Source: Clostridia bacterium (GTDB taxonomy: Bacteria; Bacillota; Clostridia; UBA1381). From it: a stretch of DNA of 49,745 nucleotides. Position numbers and translations under genes: made by a program. Of the stretch, positions 22,753 through 32,766 are shown in pieces; the first letter of the stretch is position 1, and every line of letters begins with the position of its first letter. The notes below the pieces were generated by a model that saw only the letters and a list, made by a program, of their open reading frames with translations, did no database searches and was not told the DNA's origin. The stretch spans positions 1-49,745 of the forward strand of contig CAAGKL010000127.1 of assembly GCA_900770405.1 (NCBI GenBank), read 5' to 3'.

Positions 22753-25378
22753 ATTTAAAAGAGCATTTACGGCGCTGCTGCTGTCGGCGGCGACCCTGTG
22801 CGGCTGCATAAGCGCGTATGCCGGAGGCTTTGACGATACCGGGGATAAATACACAAGGGAAATTGATATGGTGACCGGCGCGGGCTTTATGGAGGGCGAA
22901 AACAGCAAATTCTTTTACCCCGATGACTATGTGGACAATGCCGAGCTTGTTCAGATAATAATGAATTTGAGAAACAGCGATGTCGGGGACAGAAAAAGAA
23001 GATTTACCGACGTCAGCGAAAGCTATTACGCTTTTAATGAGATTGACGAGGCGGTTGCCCTGGGGTATATAAAGGTCGGTGCGGACAGACGGTTTTACCC
23101 GGAGGAAAAGGCGACAACGGAGCGGGCGGTAAAGCTTATACTCTACCTTCTGAACTATAAGGAATTTATTGCGGCGACAAACGCCGACATATATTCCCTT
23201 GCGCGCACTGTCGGACTTCTTGACTCCGTGACGGTGGCGGATACGTATATAACAAAGGGGACGCTCGCAAAACTTTTGTACAATTCCTTTAAATGCGGTC
23301 AGCTGGAATACACGGGCGGCAAGGGCGACAGCGATATTTACGGGACGAGCGAGGACAAGACCGCACTTTCGTGGCGGGGGCTGAAGCTTGTTGAGGGCGT
23401 TGTGACCGCGAATGAGGGCAGCTCGATGTACAGCACGGGCTATCCGGCGGCGCGGGGACGCGTTGTGATTGACGGCGACGAATATACTGAGGGCAGCTCC
23501 GGGTGCGGGCGGCTGCTGGGCTACAGCATTGAGGCAATTTGCGTCGATGATGACGATGACGGCGAGGTGATATATGCCACAGCCGGGAGAAAAAATAAAA
23601 CCCTGACCGTGGACGGCGGGGATATAGAGTCTGTTGAAAATATGGTTTTCACCTACGACCAAAGGAAAAAGGTTCGCTTAAAGGCGGATATGTGCCTGAT
23701 TTACAACGGTACGGCGGTTGAATTTGACGAAAAGCTGCTCGATTGCGGGGACGGGAGCATAACCTTTTTAAATAACGGCGATTCGAGCAATTATAATGTC
23801 GTTTTGATAAATGCATATGAGAGCTATGTTGTCTCGGGCGTGAACGAAAATGATGCGAAAATTTATCTGAAAAACGGACAGTTCAATAATGATTCCTGCA
23901 TCGACATCGGAGATGACGGCAACACCATAGTGCATTTCTATAAGAACTCGGAGGAAATTGACATTTCCGGGATAAAGGACGGAAATGTTATCAGCGTTTT
24001 CTATTCGAGCGGCGCGCTGAGGATATTCAACATTCAGGTGTCGGATAAGGTGATAAACGGCGAGCTTACCGGCAGCGACTATGACACAAAGAGAAGGTAT
24101 GAAACGGTAATAATTGACGGCAAGGAATATATTATCGGGAAAAATGCTGCCGGAAAAGAGAAAATCGAGCTGGGCAAGAGCTTTGCGGCGAGCCTGGATT
24201 TCAAAGGAAATGTCCTGAATTTTGAATACATCAGCGGAATAACAAAGGGCTATGCCGCGCTTTTGCGGGTGAGTATGGATACCGAAAAGGAGGAGCTCCG
24301 TTTAAAGCTTTTAAATTCCGAGGGGAAGATTAAAACCTATATTGCCTCCGATACAAAGATACCGCTCGTAAAAGGGGATACAAGGGAAAAGGTAGAGCTT
24401 TACGATTTGCAGTATAGGCTGGATGCCTTGCAGCTTCCCGCCCTGCTTGTTGTCGAGACCGACGAGGAGGAGCATATCAGGCGGATAACCCTGCCCGCGG
24501 CTTACAATTCGTCGGATATGATTAAGAACGAGAGTATGTTCACGTATTGGGGTGAGTATACAGCAAATACCCTGGCGTCATACGGATATTTGGGCGATAT
24601 AGGCACGGATTCGGCAAAAATATTCATTATCCCCGACAGGGACGAGAACGGCAAAATAGATGACGAGGACTGCGCCGTTTCGAACGGGGGCTATTTCAAC
24701 GCCGGGACGAGCTACCGGAATATCAAATTCTACGACGTCGGCATCGCGGCTCAGGCGGGCGCGGTGCTGGTAAGAGCGACAAAGGGCAGCGAACTGGATA
24801 ATTACGAGGGCGGCGTTATGCTTGTAAAGAAGGTGAGCGCCACTCTCAATTACGATGATGAAGTAACCAAAAAAATTACCGGACTGATGAACGGTTCGGA
24901 AACGGAGATTAATATTTCGCCGCAGAAGGTCTATAACGTGACGCCGGGCGGCAGCAGTTTCGATATTAAAAACATCGGGCCGGGTGACGTGCTGATGTAT
25001 AATTCGAACAGCGCGGGCGAGCTTTCGGTGTATGCGATGATTTATACAGACTCGGCCGACAGCAATTCGTTAAGGCAGCTTACGAACTGGGGCAACGGAA
25101 TGGGATATACGAGAGAATGCTCGGCGTGGCACGGGTATGTGAGGTATAAATCGGACAAGGCGCTGACAATCGAATATGACGGCAAGACAGTGCCCGCGCA
25201 GGTGACGAACAAGAACAACGTATTCGTATATAAGGTAAACCGCTCGTACAGAACGGTAGAGACCGCAAGCTACGGCGACATCGCGGCGACCAATTATTAC
25301 ACGGGAAAAAGAGGCTCGGAGGTTGTTATGCGTTCAAACAGAAACGGCGTTGTGGAGGTAATAATTTATGAGGATTAG
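22742..25378 (+). CDS. Large surface protein with N-terminal SLH region, paralogue of the gene at 1900
   Basis: This is 878 residues with a signal peptide (about 1-27). The N-terminal SLH-like region (about 28-190) has EIDMVTGAGFMEG, KFFYPDDYVDNAELVQII and RFTDVSESYYAFNEIDEAV. The rest, about 690 residues, is a beta-rich body matching the gene at 1900-4554 in length and order of strands: CLIYNGTAVEF and LINAYESYVVSG correspond to the IIYNGRATERELD and IINAYDNYYVGN strands there. The C-terminus EVVMRSNRNGVVEVIIYED is also shared in form. It overlaps the upstream propeller gene by 11 bases and the downstream C-terminal-SLH gene by 11 bases. A wall-bound scaffold or receptor is inferred; there is no catalytic motif. 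Confidence 0.85.
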   Translation: MKIEFKRAFTALLLSAATLCGCISAYAGGFDDTGDKYTREIDMVTGAGFMEGENSKFFYPDDYVDNAELVQIIMNLRNSDVGDRKRRFTDVSESYYAFNEIDEAVALGYIKVGADRRFYPEEKATTERAVKLILYLLNYKEFIAATNADIYSLARTVGLLDSVTVADTYITKGTLAKLLYNSFKCGQLEYTGGKGDSDIYGTSEDKTALSWRGLKLVEGVVTANEGSSMYSTGYPAARGRVVIDGDEYTEGSSGCGRLLGYSIEAICVDDDDDGEVIYATAGRKNKTLTVDGGDIESVENMVFTYDQRKKVRLKADMCLIYNGTAVEFDEKLLDCGDGSITFLNNGDSSNYNVVLINAYESYVVSGVNENDAKIYLKNGQFNNDSCIDIGDDGNTIVHFYKNSEEIDISGIKDGNVISVFYSSGALRIFNIQVSDKVINGELTGSDYDTKRRYETVIIDGKEYIIGKNAAGKEKIELGKSFAASLDFKGNVLNFEYISGITKGYAALLRVSMDTEKEELRLKLLNSEGKIKTYIASDTKIPLVKGDTREKVELYDLQYRLDALQLPALLVVETDEEEHIRRITLPAAYNSSDMIKNESMFTYWGEYTANTLASYGYLGDIGTDSAKIFIIPDRDENGKIDDEDCAVSNGGYFNAGTSYRNIKFYDVGIAAQAGAVLVRATKGSELDNYEGGVMLVKKVSATLNYDDEVTKKITGLMNGSETEINISPQKVYNVTPGGSSFDIKNIGPGDVLMYNSNSAGELSVYAMIYTDSADSNSLRQLTNWGNGMGYTRECSAWHGYVRYKSDKALTIEYDGKTVPAQVTNKNNVFVYKVNRSYRTVETASYGDIAATNYYTGKRGSEVVMRSNRNGVVEVIIYED

Positions 25379-28300
25379 AAAATTTATTGCTGTGCTGCTG
25401 GCTGTGACGGCTGCCGCCGGTATTGCGGCGCCGGCGCCGGTTTTCGCCGGGGCGGAGTATTCATGGGATTTCAACGAAATCGGCGAAATACCGGAGCATT
25501 TTGAATTTAACAAAGAGGTCGACACCGTAAAGGATGTCAAAAGCGGGGACAACTCGCCCGCATTCGGCATAGCGGCAGGAAAGGGCGAGGGAAAAGGAAC
25601 GGCGATCCTTGACGGGGAGACCGGCGGGGTTAATATACTTAAAGGCAAGCAAATCGGCGGCGCTGTTTCGGTAAGCTATGAATTTGCGTCGCAGAACAGC
25701 TCGGTTATGGCGTACCTTGTTGCGCCGCGCTTCGGCGAGGACGCGGCGATTGCGGCAGCGGTGACGCTCGACAACGGGAGCGTTGTGTTCGACGGCGAGC
25801 AAATCGCCGGGATAAACGTAAACGAATGGCACAAAATAGGCGTGCGGTACGAGACCGACGGCGAGAGTGTAACGGCTGACGTTTATTTTGACGAGACAAA
25901 GGTCATCGAAAACCGCCGTGTGGAAGTTCCGGCGGGCGGGATAAAATATTTTTCCGTTCTTGTTAATTCGCGTACAACCACCGGCGAATACAGAGCCACG
26001 AAAAAATTTGTTGCAAGAAAGGAAATTCTTCTTCTTGACAATCTATACATCGGGGAAAGCGAGGATTGCTTTGTCAGCGCGTTTAAGGCGAGCGCCTGCG
26101 AGCAGGGCGACGGCTTTGATGAAATAATAGTGAGCTTTAACAAGGATATAGACAGCGGGAGCGTATCCGCCGGCAGCGTAAGCGTTGACGGGCTTGAGGT
26201 CGAAGGAGTTGCCTGCGACGGAAAAAGGCTGATTGCAAGGCTTAAAGAGCCGATGGTCAAGGGGAATACTTATCGGGTTACCGCCGCGGACAGCATATGC
26301 GGCATTGGCGGAGAAAGGCTTGCGAAGGCTTTTGAGTTTTCGATAACGGCAAAAATTCCCCGGACGGTTAATATGCTGTGGGATTTTAATGACCAAAATC
26401 CGTTGCCGGAATATTTTGCGTATAACAATCAGACCGTCCCGGTAATAACGACGGAGACGGGCGCGAGCGGCGAGGCAGGCGACAGCGCGTATAAATTTTT
26501 GATCGGCATTGGCGGGGGCAGACCGTCGCCGAGCCAGATAATAGACAAATATACAAACGGCTTTAACATATTGAATAACGCGCTCGACTCGAACATTAAC
26601 GGCGTACGGTTCTGCTATGATATGGATTTCCGCGTTCTGCGGGATTATATGATAGCCTGGCTGTTTGCGCCCAACTGGGGCAGTATGAACAACTACGGAA
26701 AGATAATAAGCCTTGAGGGCGGCTCGGTTTTGTTCGACAACCGCGAAATAGGCAGGGTAAACGCGGGCGAATGGCATAATATCGGCGTTGTATGCACGCT
26801 GTCGGCGAACGACGGTCTGCTGATGGACGTCTATTTTGACAGCAAAAAGGTGGTCTCGGGCTATTCCGATAAATCCTCGGCGGTAAAGAGCGGGATAAAG
26901 TGCTTTTCGGTTTATGCGAGCGCAAGAACGCCCGAAACCGAAACGGAGTCGAGGTTCGACGACAGACAGGAATATTTCCTGATGGATAATCTGTACATAG
27001 GCAACGATTTTTCGCGGGTTGCGCCGAAGCTTTGCGTAGACAGCTCGAGCCCCGCCGACGGCGCGGCAAACGCTTCCGTGCAGAACGGCGTGCGGCTTGC
27101 CTTCAATAAGGAAATACCCGACAACGCGGGCGATTTTGTAAAGGTTTATGACAGTAAGCGCAACGAGACTGCGGTAAGCAATATTGATATTTCGGACGAT
27201 TGCAGAAATGTGGAACTTACCTTTGCGGATAAGCTTAAATACAGCGAAAGCTACAGCGTTGAAATATCCGACGGCTTGAAAGCGAAGGATGGCTCGGCGA
27301 TTGTCGCGGGGACAAGGCTGCGGTTTAAGACGGAGAGCGCATTTGCATCAAGGCTCACGGTCGAAAATTTTGCCCGCGCCGACGCGGCGGCGTCCGCCGA
27401 TGTGAGCCTGTCGTCGGACAAGGCTGCGGCTGTGATTATGGCGTCCTATGACAGTGACGGCATACAGGACGGAATTTCGGTAAAGGAGACCGCAGCGGGC
27501 GAAAACAGCTTCAAAATGGAGGTTGCAAGCAAAAGCGGCTCGACGGTGAAGGTCTTTGCGGTTGACGCTGTTAAGTCCTGCCGGCTTATTGCCGACCCGC
27601 TTGTCGAAAACGGCGATGAGGGCGGATATTATATGAATAATACCGCGATAGATTTAAATGAGCCGGAGTGCAAAAACGGCATTGTAAAAATATCCGGCAG
27701 GTCAAATATGCGCAGCGGCTACGCGGCGTGCAAGGCGGCGGAGACAGAGAAGTATGAGTCGGAAAATGCCGCGGACTATCTCGGGATAAATCTTGTAAGA
27801 ACCGATGAGGACGGCAGCTTTGAGACGAGCTTTAAGGCCGAAAAAATCAAAGGGACATATCGGTACTCGGTGCTTGCGCCGGATATGGACGAGCCGGTGT
27901 CGGGGAGCGTAGATTATGAGATTAAAACCGGCAACGAGATACTTTCGCTGCTGCTTAATAAGAGCAGCTGCAATATAAGCAATAACGAAATCACGCTGCA
28001 ATCGTCATTTAAGGATTTGTCCGGCCTGCTTGCGGAGTTCACCCTGTCGGAAAATGCAAGGCTGTATGCCGGCGAGCGTGAGCTCATCTCCGGCGAGTCG
28101 AGAATTAACTGCACAAATGCCGTGACATTGACGGTTTTGGCGGAGAGCGGCGAAAAGCACGAGTATACCCTGCGGGTGACAAAAGCCCGGTCGGAAAGCA
28201 CGGGCGGCTCGGGCGGGTCCGGCGGTTCAGGCGGCGGCAGCAATATCAGACTGGAGTTGTCGGGCGGCGCTCCGGCTGCCGACGAAATCCCCGAACCGAT

Positions 28301-28844
28301 AGAGGAGCGCGTTTTTGCGGACGTTCCCGATACGCACTGGGCGGTGAAGGCGATTGAGGTGCTTGCGGAAAGAAAAATTGTTTCGGGCGTGAGCGAGTCG
28401 GAATTCGACCCGGAGCGGGAGGTTACAAGAGAAGAATTTGCCGGAATGCTTAAAAATGCGTTCGGCTATACGACGAAGGGAAGCCGGATAAGCTTTGATG
28501 ATGTTTCGGAGGGCGCGTGGTATTATGACGCGGTTTACGCATTGGCGGAAAACGGCATTGTAAGCGGAATACAAACACATTTGTTCGGCGTCGGCAGCAG
28601 AATTACGCGGCAGGATATGGCGGTTATGGCGTATCGCTGCATAAGCGGAGGGTCGGGTGAGAAAATCCGGGAATATGAGAGCTTTGCCGACGATGAAGAC
28701 ATCTCCGAATATGCCCGCGAGGCGGTAAAAGAGATGTATTGTATGGGCTACATAAGCGGCACGGATAACGGTATGTTTGCGCCGCAGGGCAGCGCAACCC
28801 GCGCACAGGCGGCATATTTGATAAATGCGATTACACAGGATTAA
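25368..28844 (+). CDS. Multi-module surface protein: two LamG-like domains, Ig-like domains, three C-terminal SLH repeats
   Basis: This is 1158 residues with GGAGG upstream of ATG and a signal peptide ending near VFAGA (about residue 28). It has LamG-like domain 1 (about 28-235, VNEWHKIGVRY), an Ig-like/Big_5-type domain (about 236-330), LamG-like domain 2 (about 335-548, AGEWHNIGVV, ending DNLYIGN) and a second Big_5-type domain (about 549-655). Further Ig-like/cadherin-like sandwiches (about 660-925), a Gly/Ser linker (GGSGGSGGSGGGS) and three SLH repeats (about 978-1158) follow. The LamG modules also occur in the propeller protein at 17264. It should display glycan-binding modules on the wall through SLH attachment. 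It overlaps its N-terminal-SLH partner by 11 bases and is followed 24 bases later by the rhamnosidase gene. Confidence 0.88.
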   Translation: MRIRKFIAVLLAVTAAAGIAAPAPVFAGAEYSWDFNEIGEIPEHFEFNKEVDTVKDVKSGDNSPAFGIAAGKGEGKGTAILDGETGGVNILKGKQIGGAVSVSYEFASQNSSVMAYLVAPRFGEDAAIAAAVTLDNGSVVFDGEQIAGINVNEWHKIGVRYETDGESVTADVYFDETKVIENRRVEVPAGGIKYFSVLVNSRTTTGEYRATKKFVARKEILLLDNLYIGESEDCFVSAFKASACEQGDGFDEIIVSFNKDIDSGSVSAGSVSVDGLEVEGVACDGKRLIARLKEPMVKGNTYRVTAADSICGIGGERLAKAFEFSITAKIPRTVNMLWDFNDQNPLPEYFAYNNQTVPVITTETGASGEAGDSAYKFLIGIGGGRPSPSQIIDKYTNGFNILNNALDSNINGVRFCYDMDFRVLRDYMIAWLFAPNWGSMNNYGKIISLEGGSVLFDNREIGRVNAGEWHNIGVVCTLSANDGLLMDVYFDSKKVVSGYSDKSSAVKSGIKCFSVYASARTPETETESRFDDRQEYFLMDNLYIGNDFSRVAPKLCVDSSSPADGAANASVQNGVRLAFNKEIPDNAGDFVKVYDSKRNETAVSNIDISDDCRNVELTFADKLKYSESYSVEISDGLKAKDGSAIVAGTRLRFKTESAFASRLTVENFARADAAASADVSLSSDKAAAVIMASYDSDGIQDGISVKETAAGENSFKMEVASKSGSTVKVFAVDAVKSCRLIADPLVENGDEGGYYMNNTAIDLNEPECKNGIVKISGRSNMRSGYAACKAAETEKYESENAADYLGINLVRTDEDGSFETSFKAEKIKGTYRYSVLAPDMDEPVSGSVDYEIKTGNEILSLLLNKSSCNISNNEITLQSSFKDLSGLLAEFTLSENARLYAGERELISGESRINCTNAVTLTVLAESGEKHEYTLRVTKARSESTGGSGGSGGSGGGSNIRLELSGGAPAADEIPEPIEERVFADVPDTHWAVKAIEVLAERKIVSGVSESEFDPEREVTREEFAGMLKNAFGYTTKGSRISFDDVSEGAWYYDAVYALAENGIVSGIQTHLFGVGSRITRQDMAVMAYRCISGGSGEKIREYESFADDEDISEYAREAVKEMYCMGYISGTDNGMFAPQGSATRAQAAYLINAITQD

Positions 28845-28868
28845 ATTACGTATTTTCAGGAGGAATTT

Positions 28869-31037
28869 ATGATCGGTCAGGCAAAATGGATACGCGCGGA
28901 TATAGCGTGCCCGCTTTTTGAAAAGAAAATAAAATTAAAGCACGGCGTTAAATCGGCGGTGCTGCAGATTACGGCAAGAGGAATATATGAGTGCCTTATA
29001 AATGGAGTCAGAGTCGGGGATTTTGTGCTTGCTCCGGGCTGGACGGACTATAACGACCATATTCAGTATCAGGAGTACGAGGTTGCGGATATGCTTGATG
29101 AAAATTCCGTCATTTCGGTCAAATGCGGCGCGGGTTGGGCTGCGAGCAAGATGGGGCTTGACGAATACGAGTCGGTATATACCGACCACCCGAGCTGCAT
29201 TTTCAGCCTTGATATTGAATACGAAAACGGCGAAAAGGAAAGCGTCGTATCGGATCGCAGCGCGTTGGTTTACACCTCGGATGTTGTAAAAACCGACATA
29301 TATCACGGCGAGACCGTGGACAGAACCGTCGAAAAGGCTTACCGGCGAAATGCCGAGGAGGAAAGCATAGCCGTAAAGCTTGTCCCGCAGCTGGGTGAGC
29401 CGATAAAGGAGCAGGAGCATATTCTGCCGGCGGGAATATTCAAAACGCCCAAGGGCGAGGTTGTGGTCGACTTCGGGCAGAATATGACCGGGTATGTAAA
29501 GGTCAGGGTCAGCGGAAAAAAGGGCGACAGAATACGCATAAGCCACGCCGAGGTGCTGGATGCGGACGGCAATTTCTATAATGAGAATATGCGCGGCGCA
29601 AGGTGTGAGGCATTGTACATTATGGGGAGCGAATACGAGGAATTCAAGCCGACATTCACGTTTTACGGCTTTAGGTATATAAGGCTTGACGAATTTCCGG
29701 GAACGCCGCAGCTTGATAATTTTGAGGCGGTGGAGGTTCATTCGGATATGCGGCGCACCGGCAGCTTTGTTTGCGGGCACGAGGGTCTCAATCGCCTGTA
29801 CAGCAATATCATATGGGGACAAAAGGATAATTTTCTCGATATTCCGACCGACTGCCCGCAAAGGAACGAAAGGCTGGGCTGGACGGGCGATGCGCAGGTG
29901 TTTGCGCGCACCGCAGCCATAAGCTTTGACGTGGAAAAATTTTTTGAAAAATGGCTGTGCGATATGCGCGCAGAGCAAAAACCGAACGGGGAAATACCCG
30001 CCGTAATCCCGGACTGCATACGCCGTATTCCTCAGCCGGTATCGGCGGCGTGGGCGGACGCGTCGGTTATCTGCCCGTGGGAGATTTACAAAGCATACGG
30101 CGACAGCAGAATACTTGCGGACAATTTTGAATGTATGCGCGGCTGGGTGGAATATATGCATAATTTCGGGGAGGAGGAGTACCTTTGGCTGGGCGGCGGG
30201 CATTTCGGCGACTGGCTCGGGCTGGATAGCCCTCCGGGAAGCTACAAGGGGAGCACGGACGAGGACCTTATAGCGTCGTGTTTCTTTGCCTATTCGACAT
30301 CACTGCTGATTAAAGCCGGCGAAATCCTCGGCAGGGATATGGCGGAATATAAGGATATGTATAAAAAAATACGCTCTGCCGTGCAGGCGCATTTTACCGA
30401 GGACGGAGAACCGAAGTGTAAAACACAGACGGCCTGCGTGCTGCTCATAAAATTCGGCTTGTGCGACGATAACCGAAGGGCGGCAGATTTATTAACGCGG
30501 CTGATTCGCGAGAGCGGCGGCCACCTTACGACCGGGTTTGTCGGAACGCCGTATCTTCTTCACGCCTTGTCGGAAACCGGGAATTTGAAGCTTGCGTATG
30601 ATTTGCTGCTGCGCGAGGAATATCCGTCGTGGCTGTATACCGTAAATCACGGCGCAACGACCGTATGGGAGCACTGGGACGGAATAAAAGAGGACGGAAG
30701 TATGTGGTCTGCCGATATGAACTCGTTTAACCATTATGCATACGGCGCGGTTTTTGACTGGATTTTCGGAGTGTGCGCCGGAATTAAGGTCAGCGACGAC
30801 GGTGCGGGCTACAGGAAAATCACGATCGCCCCGCGCCCCGATGCGCGGCTGGGCTTTGCGGATACCGCCATCGATACAAGGCAGGGCAGGGTTCGGGTTC
30901 TTTGGCGGTACACGGAGAATTTTATCAGGTACGAAATTGAAATTCCGAGCGGAACAAAAGCCGAGCTGACCTTGCCGGATTTGAAGAAATATCGGCTCGG
31001 CGGCGGAAAATATATTTTCTACACGGAAAAGGTTTAA
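28869..31037 (+). CDS. GH78 alpha-L-rhamnosidase, cytosolic
   Basis: This is 722 residues with AGGAGG before ATG and no signal peptide. The N-terminal beta domain (about 1-130) contains GIYECLINGVRVGDFVLAPGW, the classic Bac_rhamnosid_N region. The middle beta domain has EVVVDFGQNMTGYVKVRV, the usual FGQN-x-x-G motif. The alpha/alpha-barrel carries PTDCPQRNERLGWTGDAQVF with the DCPQR-x-E general acid region, then GATTVWEHWDG and MNSFNHYAYGAVFDWI. The C-terminal beta domain ends it. This is a textbook layout for a family that releases terminal alpha-L-rhamnose. At 722 residues it is shorter than many members (about 850-1000), lacking extra N-terminal beta domains. It sits between the SLH genes and GH20, so it probably works on imported oligosaccharides. 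Confidence 0.95.
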   Translation: MIGQAKWIRADIACPLFEKKIKLKHGVKSAVLQITARGIYECLINGVRVGDFVLAPGWTDYNDHIQYQEYEVADMLDENSVISVKCGAGWAASKMGLDEYESVYTDHPSCIFSLDIEYENGEKESVVSDRSALVYTSDVVKTDIYHGETVDRTVEKAYRRNAEEESIAVKLVPQLGEPIKEQEHILPAGIFKTPKGEVVVDFGQNMTGYVKVRVSGKKGDRIRISHAEVLDADGNFYNENMRGARCEALYIMGSEYEEFKPTFTFYGFRYIRLDEFPGTPQLDNFEAVEVHSDMRRTGSFVCGHEGLNRLYSNIIWGQKDNFLDIPTDCPQRNERLGWTGDAQVFARTAAISFDVEKFFEKWLCDMRAEQKPNGEIPAVIPDCIRRIPQPVSAAWADASVICPWEIYKAYGDSRILADNFECMRGWVEYMHNFGEEEYLWLGGGHFGDWLGLDSPPGSYKGSTDEDLIASCFFAYSTSLLIKAGEILGRDMAEYKDMYKKIRSAVQAHFTEDGEPKCKTQTACVLLIKFGLCDDNRRAADLLTRLIRESGGHLTTGFVGTPYLLHALSETGNLKLAYDLLLREEYPSWLYTVNHGATTVWEHWDGIKEDGSMWSADMNSFNHYAYGAVFDWIFGVCAGIKVSDDGAGYRKITIAPRPDARLGFADTAIDTRQGRVRVLWRYTENFIRYEIEIPSGTKAELTLPDLKKYRLGGGKYIFYTEKV

Positions 31038-31053
31038 GGCGACGGAGGAGAAA

Positions 31054-32766
31054 ATGAACATCATACCCTATCCGAAAAAAATTTCGGAAAGCAGTACGGA
31101 AATTAAGTACAGAGCGATAAAGGAAAAGCCCGCCGTGGGCGATGCGCGCGTTGAAAAGGCGATTGGCAAGCTGCCGTATTCCCCGTCGGGCGCGGAGCTT
31201 GAAATAAATATTTCGGGCAATTCCGGCGAGGGATATAAGCTCAGGCTGGAGGAGAACCGGGTCAGAATTGACGCGCAGAGTGCGGCGGGGGCGTTTTATG
31301 CCGTGCAGACGCTCAGGCAGATTTTTGAAAACAAAAGAGTTTTCTGCGCGGAAATTGAGGACGGGCCCGATTTTGCCGTGCGCGGCTTTTATCACGATAT
31401 AACCCGCGGAAAAGTCCCGAAGATAGAAACGCTTAAGAGGCTTGCGGACGAAATGGCGTATTATAAGCTTAATTCGCTGCAGCTTTATGTCGAGCATACC
31501 TTTGAGTTTAAGGAGTTTGCGGACAGCATCGAAAGAACGGGCTATATATCGGCGGAGGAGCTTAAGGAGCTTGACAGCTACTGTGCGGACAATTTTATAG
31601 AATTTGTCCCGTCGATTGCCACCTTCGGGCACCTGTATGAGCTGCTCGAAAAGGACAGCTACAGACAGCTTGCGGAGGCGAAGGCGGACAACACGATTGC
31701 ATGGGCGAACAGAATGGCGCATCATACCATCGACCCGACCCGTGAGGAAAGCTTTGAGCTTATAAAAAGCCTTATCGACCAGTATATAGCGTGCTTTGCG
31801 TCGGACAAGCTCAATATCTGCTGCGACGAAACCTTTGATTTGAAGCGCGGCAGGCACAGGGACGCGGACACGGCAAAGCTGTATGCCGATTTTGTGTGTA
31901 AAATCATTGACTATGTAAAAAGCAGGGGCAAGACCGTGATGATGTGGGCAGATATTCTCTTGCAGCACCCCGGGGAAATCAGCCGCATCCCCGAGGACAC
32001 CGTTCTGCTCAACTGGGACTATGAGCCGGACGTGACGGAGGATAAGGTGAAGAAAATCGCGGCGCTCGGCAGGCGGCAGATGGTTTGCCCCGGAACGTCA
32101 ACCTGGTACAAGCTGAGCGAAAATGTGAGAGCCGCAACGCCGAATATAATTAAAATGACCGAATACGGCTGTAAATACGGCGCTGTGGGCGTGCTCAACA
32201 CCAATTGGGGCGACTGGGGGAATCCGTGCAGCATCGAGCTTTCGATGCACGGTATGGTGCTCGGGGCGGAAAAATCCTGGAACGTGTCGGCGGATAATAA
32301 CTATGATGAGCGTATGAATGATATATTATATAAAAATCCGCGGGCGGCGGAGTATCTCGAAAGGCTGTCCGATATTCAGGAGGTTACGAGGTGGCAGACG
32401 GCGGCGGAGCTTTATATTAACCTGATCCGTAATGCCGGTTACAGTGTAAAATACCCGTCAAAGGAGGAGCTCGAGGGGGCAATCGGCGGCTGCTTTTCGT
32501 TAATCGGTGAGATAAATGCCGATAATTGGGAGCGGACGGAATATAAGGAGGAGCTTTTGCTTGCGGCGGAGGGGTCGGCGGTAATTGGCGAAATATTGGC
32601 AGCTTATGCCGGATACGGCATCGCAAGAAGGACCGACACCGGGCAATGGCTGGCGAAATTTTCGCAAATGTGGCGCAGAAAAAATAAGGAAAGCGAGCTT
32701 TGCGAAATTCAAAAAATGTTTGAAACGCTTGAAAGCTGTATAATACAGGGCGGCTGCGGAGCATAA
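31054..32766 (+). CDS. GH20 beta-N-acetylhexosaminidase, cytosolic
   Basis: This is 570 residues with GGAGG upstream and no signal peptide. The N-terminal alpha/beta domain (about 1-105) includes GYKLRLEENRVRIDAQSAAG and GAFYAVQTLRQI, the GH20b pattern. The TIM barrel starts at VRGFYHDITRGKVP and holds NICCDETFDL, where D258-E259 is the Asp-Glu catalytic pair of substrate-assisted GH20 enzymes. PSIATFGHLYELL and the Trp-rich LNTNWGDWG line the site. The C-terminal helical extension (about 430-570) is typical of this Clostridia/Paenibacillus subgroup. It removes terminal beta-GlcNAc or beta-GalNAc. Its place after the rhamnosidase, 16 bases away, implies a HexNAc-containing substrate. It is the last gene of the long operon; the terminator overlaps its 3' end. 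Confidence 0.9.
   Translation: MNIIPYPKKISESSTEIKYRAIKEKPAVGDARVEKAIGKLPYSPSGAELEINISGNSGEGYKLRLEENRVRIDAQSAAGAFYAVQTLRQIFENKRVFCAEIEDGPDFAVRGFYHDITRGKVPKIETLKRLADEMAYYKLNSLQLYVEHTFEFKEFADSIERTGYISAEELKELDSYCADNFIEFVPSIATFGHLYELLEKDSYRQLAEAKADNTIAWANRMAHHTIDPTREESFELIKSLIDQYIACFASDKLNICCDETFDLKRGRHRDADTAKLYADFVCKIIDYVKSRGKTVMMWADILLQHPGEISRIPEDTVLLNWDYEPDVTEDKVKKIAALGRRQMVCPGTSTWYKLSENVRAATPNIIKMTEYGCKYGAVGVLNTNWGDWGNPCSIELSMHGMVLGAEKSWNVSADNNYDERMNDILYKNPRAAEYLERLSDIQEVTRWQTAAELYINLIRNAGYSVKYPSKEELEGAIGGCFSLIGEINADNWERTEYKEELLLAAEGSAVIGEILAAYAGYGIARRTDTGQWLAKFSQMWRRKNKESELCEIQKMFETLESCIIQGGCGA

Noticed and set aside
28200..28250. Gly/Ser-coding repeats here and at 1300 and 48780 as DNA tandem repeats or CRISPR-like arrays
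   Set aside because: They are flexible linkers before SLH domains; the units are short codon repeats without spacers.
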